DNA of 64,000 nt from Hedera helix (lineage: Eukaryota; Streptophyta; Magnoliopsida; Apiales; Araliaceae): the NCBI GenBank assembly GCA_947179155.2, contig OX359265.1:56617040-56681039 (forward strand), written 5' to 3'. Positions 1 to 13,600 of the stretch are shown in pieces. Positions within the stretch are counted from its first letter, which is position 1. The number at the start of each line of letters is the position of its first letter. The notes under the pieces are model-generated. The model had not been told where the DNA came from. It ran no database searches and saw nothing but the letters and a program-made list of their open reading frames with translations. A program made the position numbers and the translations under genes.

Positions 1-992
1 ACGATGATATTAGTAGGATATTATGGTATTTTAGAAAAATGTTGAAGTAGTTAATTTTTTCTAAAAAATTTACATCTCAAATAGTGGGGATTATAATATT
101 TAATTAAATATGATATTAAATAATTCACTATATTAAATTATTTTATAATTTCTGAACTAATAGTCTTAAATTTAAATTTAAAAATAAATAAAACATTTAA
201 GATTAATAGTTTCATCCCAAATATAATTCTTATAAATAAATATAGAATTAGAGTTACATTGTTATAGTATGTAGTGTGACATGCAATTAGATAGAATTAA
301 ATGAGAATCACACCTTTTATACATCTCTTTATAAGAATTATCCCTAATACTTCTTTACGTAACTGACAATCAAAAAATCGACCCAAAATATTCGTAATAT
401 ATATTATTTTTATCACTTTTGTGGCGTAAAAAAATATATTAGTACTACGATAGTACAATCTCCTTCCTAAAAATAATGGTGAAAAAAACTATGCTCAAAG
501 GAATAATATTTTATAAATTGAATTTAAAATATATCTCTAATTAGCTAGAACGTCCATTTATAATATAGATAACGATTAATTATTTTTTCCTTTTTGGTCA
601 GGAATCAGGATCTTGACTCAATATGAAACTCATGTTTCAGATTTTCAGCCCATCTTTTTATTCCATATTTACTTGGGACCAGAATAACATATTTGTCCTA
701 AACGTCTGGAAAAGGAAAAATACTAATCTCTCCAGATCTCTTATTATAAGACTCAGCTTCCTATAATTATATACCCTCAAGCATGCAGGCAGGCATAGGC
801 CTCATAAAATAGTACTAAAAGACGATTAAGACTTTAAATATTCATTTCTCAACCATCAACTGAACGATAATCTCTCACATTCACATATTCAATTTCTCTT
901 CAATTCTCTATCCATTTCATCCATAACCTTTATATGTATTATGTATATACTTGTATAAAAAGAGAAATCAGTTAATTCAATCATATAAAATA
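1..992. other. AT-rich upstream region of the pectinesterase gene
   Basis: No coding region, RNA gene or clear repeat boundary is visible here. The last 250 bases or so, with a TATA-like motif near 768 and a pyrimidine/CA-rich stretch at about 845-920, are the likely promoter and 5' leader of the downstream pectinesterase gene. That assignment is inference from position. Confidence 0.5.
763..775 (+). promoter_or_regulatory. possible TATA box of the pectinesterase gene
   Basis: The motif TATAATTATATACC lies about 220 bases before the ATG at 993 and is followed by a CA/CT-rich leader. This is a plausible plant core promoter, but AT-rich DNA produces such motifs by chance. Confidence 0.3.
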
Positions 993-2968
993 ATGGCTAG
1001 AAAAATGGCTTGCATTGCCTTTGAGGCTATTCTCGTAACAATTCTTCTCTTCATTCCTCGTGTAATTTCTGATGATACGGTTCCAATCCCAGCCAATAAG
1101 GCACAAGTAAGCTCTTGGTTTGATAGCAATGTGAAGCCTGCCAATGCCCGAAAGGACTTGGACCCGGCCCTGGCCGCGGCAGAGTCCAAGCCTCCAAAAA
1201 TCATTAGAGTCAAGGCTGATGGATCCGGCAACTTTAAGACCATTACAGATGCTGTCAAAAGCGTTCCGGATAAGAATTCTGAGCGCGTTATCATATCCAT
1301 TGGGGGCGGAACATATAACGAGAAAATAGTAGTGGATCGAACCAAGCCCTTTATTACATTTTACGGGGATCCTAAGTCCGTTCCAATCATCACTTATAAT
1401 GGTGATGCTAAGAAATTTGGTACTGTAAATAGCGCAACCCTAGCAGTTGAATGTGATTACTTCCAGGCTATTAACCTTATTGTTAAGGTACATACGTACG
1501 TACCCTAATATCAATTATATTGTCATCCTTCTTGTATATATATAGATCAATAATATCCAATTCAACTGTGATATTAGCTATCATATCAATTAATCACATA
1601 AAATAGATAAGAAACTGTGTGGGATGTTGTTTGATAATCATTAGGGGGGAGAGAGAAAATTAACATGTATAATGATATACACTTGAATACAGGTCGAAAT
1701 TCAGATTTGCTGTTTTATTTCCTGTTATATACGGTATCATCTCGTGTATTACTGTGTTTTTTTATTTAATTACAAAGTTAAATGTAAATGTAGATAAAGA
1801 TTAGGTGACAATAGTAATAGAGCATACATGAGACAATAAATAAGACGCGAAATGGGATTATCAGATTTTTCTCGATCTACTGTTGTCTTCGTTAATTCCG
1901 TCTCTTTTAATTCATCCATTCATTCCCACTTTGATTTAATGTTTTTCTCGTTTGAATCAGAATTCATCACCAAGGCCGGATGGGAAAAGGGAGGGAGCAC
2001 AAGCAGTGGCGTTGAGGGCGACCGGGGACAAGCAAGCATATTATAACGTTAAAGTGTATGGATTCCAGGACACCTTATGTGATGACAAGGGCTGGCATTT
2101 CTACAAGGACTGCTACATTGAGGGCACTGTTGACTTTATTTTTGGCAATGCCAAATCTATCTATTTGGTACGTATATGGTATACACGCAACAAATCAATT
2201 AAAAAAATTAAATTTGATTTCTTTATGGTAAAATATATATGGGGTCAATGCAGAGTACGGAAGCCCATGTAGTGCCAGGTTCGAATCTTAATGTGATCAC
2301 AGCACATGCAAGAGACAATCCTGCAAACGACGTCGGTTACTCGTTTGTGCATGGGACGGTGACAGGTAGTGGCCAAACCTCATTTTTGGGCAGAACTTGG
2401 AGGTCTCATCCCACCGTAGTTTTTTCATACACCGATATCAGCGATGTTGTCAACCCTAAAGGATGGTCAAACGCCGGCAAAACTCATTTTGAAAAGTGAG
2501 CCCCACTTATCTCTTTAATTCAGATCTACCACCTTTTTTTATATATATACATAAGATTATATTTGTGAAAAATAAGGAAAAAAAAGAAGACAAATAAGAT
2601 TTTTTTTTGTAGAACAAATATTTGGCATAGATTGACCAGATAAGAAACCACAAACCAAGATAATTATTAAATCTACTAGCCAATTTAATTAATTAATTGG
2701 TGACTCGTAATATTTTAAACAGCAAAAGAAAAATTGAAATAAATCCAGGATTGCTTAACTGAAAATTGTAACTGATCGGTGTATATATACGGATGATGAG
2801 CAATGCAGGACTGCCTTCTTCGGAGAATACAATAACAAGGGACCAGGAGCGAACCTTGCGGCCCGGGAACCATTTACAAAGAAGCTCACTGAAATAGAAG
2901 TTAAACCCTTCCTTAGCCTTTCCTATATACATGGTTCTAAGTGGCTTCTACCTCCTGCCAGGGTCTAA
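993..2968 (+). CDS. pectin methylesterase, PPME1-like, without pro-domain (4 exons)
   Basis: Coding exons are 993-1487, 1961-2167, 2254-2495 and 2809-2968, all with GT-AG junctions and matching phases; they give 367 aa. The enzyme removes methyl esters from cell-wall homogalacturonan. Residues 1-26 form a hydrophobic signal peptide, so the product is secreted. The N-terminal inhibitor-like pro-domain is absent, and the length matches the short pollen PPME1-type family. Family catalytic residues are all visible: Gln179 (QAVAL), Gln201 and Asp202 (QDTL), Asp223 (VDFIFG), and Arg281 and Trp283 (GRTW). The QDTLCDD sequence is typical of the PPME1 subgroup. ATG 993 (context AATAATGGCT) is the first in-frame ATG. 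Exon 3 ends inside codon 315 and is completed by the first base of exon 4, which supports the model. The gene looks intact. Pollen expression is inferred from the family only. Confidence 0.93.
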
Positions 2969-4656
2969 CATCTAAAAATAAAAAACAGTACCTAAGAAAC
3001 TAATTAATAGAAAGATAGATATCTAAATGTATTGGTATATTGATAGATCAAGATTGGATTGAATTTATCCACTTAGAATAGGAGACAAGAAAATTCTTAT
3101 CATCACATGAACACAAAATCATCAGTCTTCAAATAGATCGTGCCAGATTCACCATAAAGTTTTCAAACCGTTGACTTGGTCTAAAGCGAGAACTTCCGCG
3201 CACTCTGCAACAGCGAGAAAGGAATCGGCCGGAGCGAAAAGCCGCTGCACTATAAAGGCTCCAGTTGGGTATGGATGTGGTGAGGGCTATTAAGAGGTTG
3301 GGTCCTCATTTGGGTCATTAATTTGATTATGATACTGATTGGTTCTGAAGGTTTCAATTGCTGCAAATTTGTTTTGAGACTTGTTTTCAAAGTGTTCTGA
3401 TCTGGGGAAGAAGAAGATTTGTTGGGTTATTACTATACTATTAGTTAATTAATTAGTTGCTATTTTAATTGTTTTGATATTTAACTGTTTTATTTTATTA
3501 CTCAAAATGATAGTATTTAGGTGAGTTTATAATTTTATCCTTAAAAAAAATTCCAACTCGATCGGAAAATTGAAATGAACTTGGGTTATTCGATTACCAT
3601 CATACCATGCATGTAAATGTATCCACAGTACATATTAACATAAATTATTTCTAAAGTCGATAAGCTCTCCAATTCACGTATTTTCTTCTCTCCAGGCACC
3701 AGCTATCTGACTCATTTTTTAAGCTAAATAACACTTTTTTGGCTTGCAACTAATACTCAAGTTACAATTTCATCCCTACACTTGCTACAAATAATAAAAT
3801 GCGACACATCTGTGTCTTTTAGATGCTAGTTCGAGTCGATTAACCCACCGCCAATAGCACCAATTAACCCACCGCCAGGAATCATCTTCCATGCCTCCCA
3901 AAAAATCCTACAAGACAACCATTCCAAATCCAACCAACCAACTGGAACCACCGCTAATTAAAACCATTATGACAACCCGGAACCCACACTAATTTCGTGG
4001 AATAGATTAGTCAGAAGAGTGGTGCTTTTATGTAGAGATTTCCAAAAGAATCCTGCTACATATAACAAATTTATATAAATATTAAATATCAACTTATGTG
4101 AATATATAGAAAAAAAAAAAGAAATTTAAAAAATATTATTATTCTATCTTAAAATCCTTGTCATAAAATTTATCGACATATATATCATTTTTCAAAACTA
4201 TGGCTCCGTAATCCTTATCATCCCAGATTCAAAACTACTAAGTCATCACAAATAACAAAAATAATAATAAATTAATTAATTAAAAGAATTATCACTCAAA
4301 AACACTTAAATTACCAATCTTTGAGAGTTCAAATTATAAAAACCTCAACATATAACTAGCTGTCCGCTTCTATTTTTGGAGAATGTAACAAATATACATG
4401 CAAATAGAACATAAAGTCCCGTGCCCCTACACATTCAGGGGTGAAAGAGATTAAGGGTAAAAATAAAAAGCATGCAACTCATGGTACAAAGCAAGCCTTC
4501 TTGGCATGCCAAAGATGGTACAAACTCTTAGAAATGAACCTAAAGAGCAGAGATAATAGTCGACTGTTACAGTCAATGTGTTAATTTCTTCTATCACCTA
4601 TAAGTCCACTAGTCCAAGAAGATCATTAATTTATAGCATGCCTCTGAAATATATCA
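2969..4656. other. intergenic region between the convergent pectinesterase and PABN genes
   Basis: This holds the 3' flanks of two convergent genes. A GC-richer patch at about 3160-3320 looks exon-like for a few dozen codons but is closed by stops and matches nothing I recognise. The rest is AT-rich with no supported feature. Confidence 0.4.
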
Positions 4657-7600
4657 TCAGTATGGTCTGTAACGCATCGGCCTCCTGGCCCTTGGAACCC
4701 GCCTGCATAAGAGAAGAAATAGAACAAAACTTTTTAACAAATATTACGATTACAAACATGCTAGCCTGCTATAGAAAAAAATACTCCTATTTGGAACATG
4801 TAATAACACAAAGAAAGGTGAAGCTGGTGGATGCCAGAAAATAAAATCACAAACATAAAGAGAAGCGGAGATAAAACACATAAATAGACCTGGACCAAAA
4901 GATTCATATTGCATTCAAAAAAAAAATTCTAAAGGAAACACCCGGACAGCGTTACAGAAGGACTGATTCCTCTTCCATCCAACACCTAACGCCCCATCCC
5001 CATCCCCACCCCCACCCCTACACTACTTAGTCTTTGGTGCCATTGATTCTACATAAAGGGCAAGTCCTAGTCATATTCTTTCCTGCCAACAATCTATAAT
5101 GGATGGACAATGTTAATATACCACTTAATTCCTACAGGTACATAATCCTTCTGGGTTATATTACTTGTACCTTTTTGCCTCTGCTATAGTCATTCTTTAC
5201 TACAGTATACAGTTTTCCAACAAAAAATTAAAATCTTGGTGGAATTTCAAATGGATCAGAACAACCTCGCAGAACAGAAACATAATCACAATCATTTTTT
5301 TCATTAATTATTTGTTCAAATCTATATTTATAATAGCTCTGTTTTTATTACAATCACATCACAACATTTCAACTAACAGCAAGTCACATCGGAAATTTTT
5401 AACCTTCGGGTGAAATGGTATTAACAAAGTCCTTTATCTTACAAAATTACAAACGTCTTATCTTGTTCCACAAAATCCAATAGCCTTACTCAACTATGGT
5501 TTATTCCCTCATTACGAAGTATATTAAAACTCTTGAGAAAGTATTATTAAGAAGCTTATAGCAAATCAGAATTCCTTTGAACTTCTACTTCAAATTATGA
5601 ACTACCTTGTTATTTAGAATTTTTTTTATCAGTCCTCAAGACGGAATTTCACATTATAAGAATCCAAATGTTATTTAATCAAAATGCATAACCACCAAAA
5701 TAAACTGAAATGCAGAGAGAGAGAGAGAGAGGGAATAAAAGGGAAATGATTCATATTTGGCCTAGAGCAGGATTCCTAATTTCTTATACAAAATTAGTGA
5801 GCAATTTCATGGGAATGAGGATCCAAGCTTATTAACATGTATAGCAAAGTCATTCTGTTTATAATTTAACCATGTGATTGGTGATATTGAGAAAGGTGTT
5901 GTGTCAATAGCCCTCGATCAAAAGTAATTACTGAAGTTCCTTATTCTTAAAGCTTTCCAGAAAAACTCATTTATTCTCCTACGAAAATATGACAGACGAT
6001 TAAATCCCCCTTTTATGCAGAAATGCAAATTAACGGGATTCAAAAACTTTATTACTTTCAGGAGAGGTTTGTAGGGTCAGGTGATGAGTTTAGAGCGTGA
6101 CTGATCTGGTCAATATTGGTCATTTGCAGAAGAATTATTGTCCATCGAGTTTTCGGGAAAAGGCAAACTCAGTGGGGATGGGGAGAAGGATTCTATTGAA
6201 TATTCATTTGAAGTGGAAGAGGCTTTCTGTGAAAATGGAGGTTCTCTAGTTGAAGGATTAGGAAAGTTTAAGTAATTTTTTTCCCACATATATTAAGGGT
6301 GGCTAGTTATGCAGTAGTTCACCTTTCCAATTACCTCTCCTCAATAACGCCAAACATCAAGTGGTGACCCTTAACCTTGTGTCTTCCAACTTCTTTCTAA
6401 AACACAGCCAAGAACTTCAAAAGTTTCAAAAGATCAAAGGCAACATTACTCAATGTCTCCAACTAAAAAGATGATTTATCTAACACAAATGTTAAATTTC
6501 TTTTAACCCCTACCTATCTTCAACTATCTAGTTTCGCATCATCCCAATGTTGAATTTGGTTTCTCGTACCAGTTTAAGTTAAGGCCTCAAGATAGCGTTA
6601 CTTCGACACAGTAAGTTGAGTTCTGAAACTAAATTCCCAATTGAGCAATGCAATTTCCTGAACATTCATACTTAACATAAAAATAGATATATAGGACATC
6701 AATTGTGACATTTACGCAGGGTCAACCCTTCAAATGTTGTAGTTTTTGGCTTCTTTGCATACTCATGCATCATATGCTATAGCTGCTCAAGTGTTAAAAA
6801 GGGTGTGCACAACTATGCAATTCTTAATGATAAGAATGTGACAGCCACTTAGTCGGTAACTATTACAGATGATGGCAAACCAGCCCATACATAATCAACC
6901 AATTTCTTTTCCTGAAAAGAGGGTCAGCTGAATCAAATTTCATCTTTTTTATGATCTCATTGCACTTCTAAAAGGTGCATATGGCTGTTCATTTTAATAT
7001 AACAACACACATACAACAAAAACAATCATGACACTTACCCATAACCATAAGGAGAAAAGACTGGTGGGCCAGTCATGTAAGGCCTTCGCGATCGAAACCC
7101 AAAGTATGGGTTGGGATGCCTTCCTCGAAATTGCTTCATCCCGGGAACATTAGTTCTCTTAGCAGCTACCTGCGTAAAACCAAATTCCACAACCATGATG
7201 ATATAATTAAAAAGAGGACGCCATAAAGTGTCAAAGTTATCAACTCCCACTAATTTAAGTCAAAACAAACCTTTAATTGACGACCATGCAACTCTGACTC
7301 GTTTAAAAGGAGAGCATTTTGGATAGCATCAAGTTCAACAAACTCCACATAAGCAAAACCTTTTGGTTGACCAAACTTGTCTGTTAAAATTGTAACTCTG
7401 TTAACCGTTCCACAGGACTGGAAATGCTGCTGAACCTCCTCAGGTGTACATGCATAGTCTACCTGAAATTTAACAGAATAAAGAGCAAAATGATTTTATA
7501 CTCCTGATTAAATTACAATACAAACACTGCAACCAATGGTGAAACATCAATGCCTTGGAAATATAACAGGGTTTCATACCGAAGTTAATTAAAAAGAATC

Positions 7601-10600
7601 ATATGGTTTCATAAACCATAACCAAATTAAACTAAAAGTTAAATTTGAAATGATTATTCAGCAGCTGGATTTTTTAAGATAACTGCTTAAAATACATCTG
7701 GAGCATATTTTTTGATTGAGCCAGAACGACTAATATCCTCAATATCCAAAAAAATATTAAAAGAAAAGCAAAATACATAACAAGATAATTAAGATAACTG
7801 ATTAGACACACCTTATAAAAATTTTAAATGTGATTTTTTTTGTGTAAGGTCAGAAATTTTATTAAATTAACTCAAAAAATATAAGAACCTAAGATATATT
7901 CTTGCACACCTATTAAGTTAACATGACTAATACTTTCTTTACAATATAAATGTTCTTTAGGTTTAATTACTTTTGAAATATATTTATCACTTTAACACGA
8001 ATATGGCAGCAAGAGAGTGAGAGAAAGAGAGAGGATTCATTTGACGTATACAAATATCAAAATTAGAATTGCTTTTTATTATTGTACAACATGGATTTGC
8101 ATGTAGTTTAAACTATCACCGGTGATTTTAAATTAAAATGTTTTATATAACAGGAATGTCACAGAGATCTTGAATAACCCTGTTAAGATTTGCACAGCAG
8201 TCCAATGTATAATGCACCATCAAAATGGAAACCATTTAATCAAGTAGCAGTCCATCTTGTGAACTCATTAAAATGCTATGAACTATGATAAAGTATGTAC
8301 TTTCTTCAAAGCCCTAGTCATCAAAATTTAAAGAACATCCAAATTCACCCTAACAATGACATTGCAATGACCAACTTAAAATTCTTAACCTAGAAGCTGA
8401 AGAAGAGAGTTGCTACTGCAAATAAAGTAGCTTACAAAAAATGAAACATTCTTCTCAGTTAGGCCAACTCCAACAGAGGTTATCAAACCAAAACTGCATT
8501 CAATTATGTTTTCAAGTGCTACACTCATGATCTGGCAAAGGATAGTAATTTAGCACAGAAGATCATCAACTATTTCTATCAAATATAAAAAACAAAAAGA
8601 CAGCCTTGTGGATTCAACAAAGCAAACTTGATGTGTGTTAATAGGCCAAAATATAATTACGGAAAGCAGCTAGTGCTGTAAATTTGGCTCTTTCTCTTTC
8701 CTTATTCTTTATTCTTCTGAGAAAGGATCATGCCTTGATGATCTTATAGAAAATCATGGAGTATGTTAACAATAATGGTATATTGGTATAAAGAACTTTC
8801 TACCAGATTCAAAGAGCTCAAACATCTTAAGAGAGACGTCAACACCATTAGTACTCGCAATGTCTACATTTCATAAATCATTCTTCATATAAGCTGATGC
8901 AGGACAAGGTCTAGAGGGTTTAGGAAGTGACAAAGGAGGATGGAGAAGGGGGAAATAGGAGATGCATATGCCCAAAGGCCACGATGGCAGAAGCCTTAAC
9001 TCAAATCAATATATTAACTCTCGGCTTTCAATGATGGATTACATCATTTATATATAATAAAAAAAACCACCAATCTTAAATAACCTAGTTCCATATGTAT
9101 CTAAAAAGACTAAAATAATCTACTATATCCGAATTTAATACTTATCTAAAATAATCTACTAACTATAAATAAAGATATACATTAATTACAATTAATTTGT
9201 CTCTAAATAATAATACAAAATAAATTTAAAGTGATGTAATATGAGGGGACATAAGAGAAGGGAGGCCATTCATTGAAGCTTAAATATTCCACTTTGCACT
9301 GCCATGAGTATAAATTTGAGAAATAACCTGGATAATAATAAAAACTTTACACTTGCATGTAAATCTCACGAGTCATCTGGGAAAATAAAAGATGAGTTTT
9401 CCAACTCAACTTTGAATTCCTCTTTTGTGAAGAATCTGTGAATCTTCAATTTGTTCAGCACTATCAATTTTTGAGCTTCCTATTACTTATCTGTAGGGTC
9501 AGCCATAAGGACTTGGAAGAGCTGCCGTGAATGATTTGATGGATTTGATGGACACCTTCATTTTCATAGTTCTTATTGAATAAAATTATAGAACACTGCA
9601 TTCACGTCCTCCATTCATCATAACTGTTAAAAAAGACTTTTTATTGTGGACTGCCTTTCTTCTTCTTTTTTCCATTTTTGGGACTTGCCAATTTGATGCA
9701 GGACAAGGTTTAGAGGGTCGACATAAGTAAGAAAAAAAAGAGGAGGATTTGTCATGAATCGATTTCGTGATCTAGGTTTTTAGCATCTGAATTGAAAGAG
9801 AATATAGTTATAAAGGAAGAATTAGAAGCTTTGAGCAGAATAGATTAGAGACTGATTGGGAGATATAAGAGAGAGAGAGAGAGAGAGAGACCGATTTCAC
9901 AGCCAGAGAGATATGGTAGTAACATAAACACAGAAGATAGAGAAAAGCTAGAATGTTAGAGGGAAAGAATTCAGAATATATAGAGAGAAAGTGTTTATAT
10001 TGATCAACATAAGCATGACTAACTACTATTACAGCCTTTATAGACCTCTTCTAACAACTTTGGAGCTATCCTCACAAGGTTGTGACTCACCCTTCTGACT
10101 ACTCAGCAAAAAGCTTACATCATACTTAATAATTTTCAGCAATTTCCATTATTCTTTATGACCCGTTCCTTATCATAAGCATACACATATACAACAGTAA
10201 CAACACTACAAACGCAGCGACAAAAAACATCGGGTAACCGTGTACATGGCCTCCAAGGGCAGGTGGTATCATGTTATATGGTATAAACTAAATACCTCTT
10301 ATTGGTTTCCTAGTTTTCTTGTACAAAAATGTGAGCCTCAGCCGGAACAACACTAGTCGCTAGGAACTTTCTCCAAGGGGATCAGGACATAGTGTGGCTT
10401 GCTCAAATGTGAAATAATTTTATAACTCAAATTAAAATATTATAATGAAATTATACTAGATTGTTCCTAAAAGAGTATAATACATACTTAAAACCTTCAG
10501 TTTGAAGGGTTTTTAAACAAAATTCTAAAATCTGAGGGTGGGCCCAGGCCCCTTAAGAGCTTCGTTGCTGAACCTCAGCCTCGGAAACTCCATATCAGTA

Positions 10601-13600
10601 GCTATATAGAAAAAAGAAACAATATACCAACAAAATCTCCATGCTAATTAAACTAGTTTACTCACTCTTCAGAAAATGAAAATTACACTAAGCTCACTCA
10701 AAAGAAGTAAATATATGGCTTTTACGTACAGATCATTCTCTCAATCAATTTCCATATGACAGAACAAAAGCATGCCCATAAGCAGGATAACAAGATTTGC
10801 ATGCTGTCTAAGGATAAATGCAGAATAAAACTGGAATAAGACAGGGTTGTAAAACCTCACATTACCGACATATATTGAGCGGGCATCCGCCTCCTCCTTT
10901 TCAGCCTGAGTTGCGGAAGCACCAGAGGAATCTTCATAATCATGCCCAGTAAACAAGAAAAGAATGAGCTGCTTAAATATTAATCAAAGATCAGAAAGCC
11001 AGTAAAACAGAATATATGCAAATAGAGGGAACCAAGATACTGCAATTGAGAGGGCGATTAGATAATTTTACCTTGTATATATTATATATAGACAAATTGA
11101 AGAAAGTACTCTGAACTACAAACTAAAAAATTTCAGAAAGTTGGAAACTTACATTATTAAGAGATATATCATATCTCCATCTATCTATTGAAACCACATG
11201 GAAAATAAAAAACGCAACCATCCATTTCGCATCCATGTAAGATGTAACGGGAGCAATATTTTGAGATGAGCTCAGATTTTTAACACGCACATGCCCGTAC
11301 ATTTTTGTATATATAAAAGTAATACTTACGCACTCTTAATAGTTTAACTTAGATTTTTCTTCCCGCTTTCTATTTGGAGTGTTGCTTTTTTCAAAATAAA
11401 AAAAAATAGCACATGCCCAAGAAACTAGAGCAAATGGCACCGGTTCCGAAGGAAAGAAGATCATAAGAAGAAATCATCGGATGCAACTAAATATATTGAC
11501 AGGTAAGCAATTTTTGACATCTTCAAATCATGATTCGTAGTTGCTTCAAAAAATATGTTTTGTTAAAGTTATACGTGTAATACCCCGAAAAAAATAAAAT
11601 AATATAATAATAATAATTAAATAATAGTTAAATTTATTTTTAAACATTTTATTTGAATTTTATATTATGTTTGGGTCAAATTTATGTGGACTAATAAATA
11701 AATAGTGTATAACATTATTTTGGCCAAGTTGGACCTTAAAACTAATTGGGTCTAATTTATATTTGTGTAATTTTAAATCCTAATAAAATTTGGAGAGTAA
11801 TAAAATATATTGATAAACAAATAAATAAATAAAACCTACACCTTCTATAGTGTACCCTACATTGGTTCATCTAATAAAAAAAAAGGGGGAAACGGCTGCC
11901 GCAAACCACCATAAACATAAACCGTAAACCGAGGGAGAGAGAGATCTTTGTGCCGTGATCGTCAAAGGGAAATAAATTAAGGACAGGTTTAGGTTCTTTT
12001 TCGTTATTGTATATTAAAGTTTTGTAAGACTTATTCTTTCTAATTCATAGTTGGAATCTGTTACTACAAATATAAATATATGACCAGGTAGGTTTGTGGC
12101 GATTGGTTTATGCCTTATCATGAACCTATATATATATATATTGGGTTTCCTGTGATGGTGATGGAATTGATTTAAAAATATATAATAATAGTACTAATAA
12201 TTATAAAGCATGTGTGGGGCATCATCGGTTTTGCTGCATGGAATAAAGTGTGCCATCTTAGAAAAACGATCCACGACAACGAAAACAGAATCATGACCTC
12301 TCGAAGTCCGTGGCAATCCTAACACAAAGTCCATACTAATATCCTCCCACGGCGCATGAGGTACTGGTAAAGGCATGTACAATCCTGTGTTTTGCTTCCG
12401 ACCCTTAGCAGTCTGACATGTACGACACTCGGAAACAATGCGAGCTACATCCCTTTTGAGGCTAGGCCAAAAGAACCTGTCCTCCACTATGGCGATGGTC
12501 TTATCACGACCAAAATGACCTGCAATCCCACCCGCATGTAATTCCCAAACTATGTGTTCTCGCATGGATGTACTAGGTATACACAAACGGGTGCCCTTGA
12601 ATAGATATTCATCATGGATATGAAAATCGCCTGCAGAAGGTATACTAGGGCTCTGTAGGTCAGAATATATAGCTCGAAAATCTGGACAAGAAGGGTATTC
12701 ATTAATAATGCGCTCAAATCCTATAACCTTCACACTCAAGGTATTAAGGAGAACGGATACCCTACTCAACGCATCAGCAGCTTTGTTCTCCACTCCTCGA
12801 CAATGCTTGAGGACAAAAGTGTAGTCTTGAAGAAACTCAAACCACCTAGCATGTCGATGACTCAACTTCTTCTGGGAGTTAATATATTGAAGCGCTTGAT
12901 GATCGGAGTACAACACAAACTCTTTGGGCAACAAATAATGTCGCCAATACCTAAGCGCTTGGACTACTGCGTAAAACTCCCGATCATAGGTAGAGTATCT
13001 TTGTCGGGCCTCATTTAATTTCTCGCTAAAGAACGCAATGGGATGACCCTCCTGACTAAGAACTCCTCCTATGCCCACGCCTGATGCGTCACATGCGACC
13101 TCAAACAACTTCCCAAAATCGGGTAGCACAAGGACAGGTGCCTGTGTCATCCTATCCTTTATCTCCACAAAAGCTCTAGCGGCTGTTTTAGACCAAACGA
13201 ACTCCCCTTTCTTTAGACAGTCAGTGATGGGAGCCATAATAGTACTAAATCCTCTAATGAACCTCCTATAGAAGGTCGCAATCCCATGAAAGCTTCTAGC
13301 TCCATGTATGTTAGAAGGTTCTGGCCACTCTTTAATTGCTTTGACCTTTTCAGGGTCAGCAGAAACCCCATCTTTCGAGACAACAAACCCGAGAAAAACG
13401 ACAGACTCTTGCACAAAAGAACACTTCTTCAAATTTATATAAAGTTTTTCATTCCGAAGTGTTGTCAAAACTTGACGCAAATGCGATAAGTGCTCGTCTC
13501 GGGTATTGCTATAAATAAGGATGTCATCAAAATAGACCACTACAAACTTGCCAATATAAGATCGTAACACCTGATTCATAATTCGCATAAACGTGCTAGG

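Larger units (their letters stand above)
7463..10860 (-). other. PABN intron 3 (3.4 kb) with LTR-like remnants
   Basis: This intron splits the RRM between RNP2 and the rest of the domain. It carries two segments that begin with the same 16 bases, TGATGCAGGACAAGGT (8895 and 9694), and look like antisense LTR ends. It also holds an (AG)n run at about 9868-9890. No protein-coding mobile element sequence is visible. Confidence 0.7.

Noticed and set aside
977..1345. Long minus-strand open frame opposite exon 1 of the pectinesterase
   Set aside because: It is the shadow of a true coding exon, with no domain of its own.
3160..3330. Possible small gene after the pectinesterase
   Set aside because: GC-richer and briefly open, but with no start, splice partner or recognisable motif.
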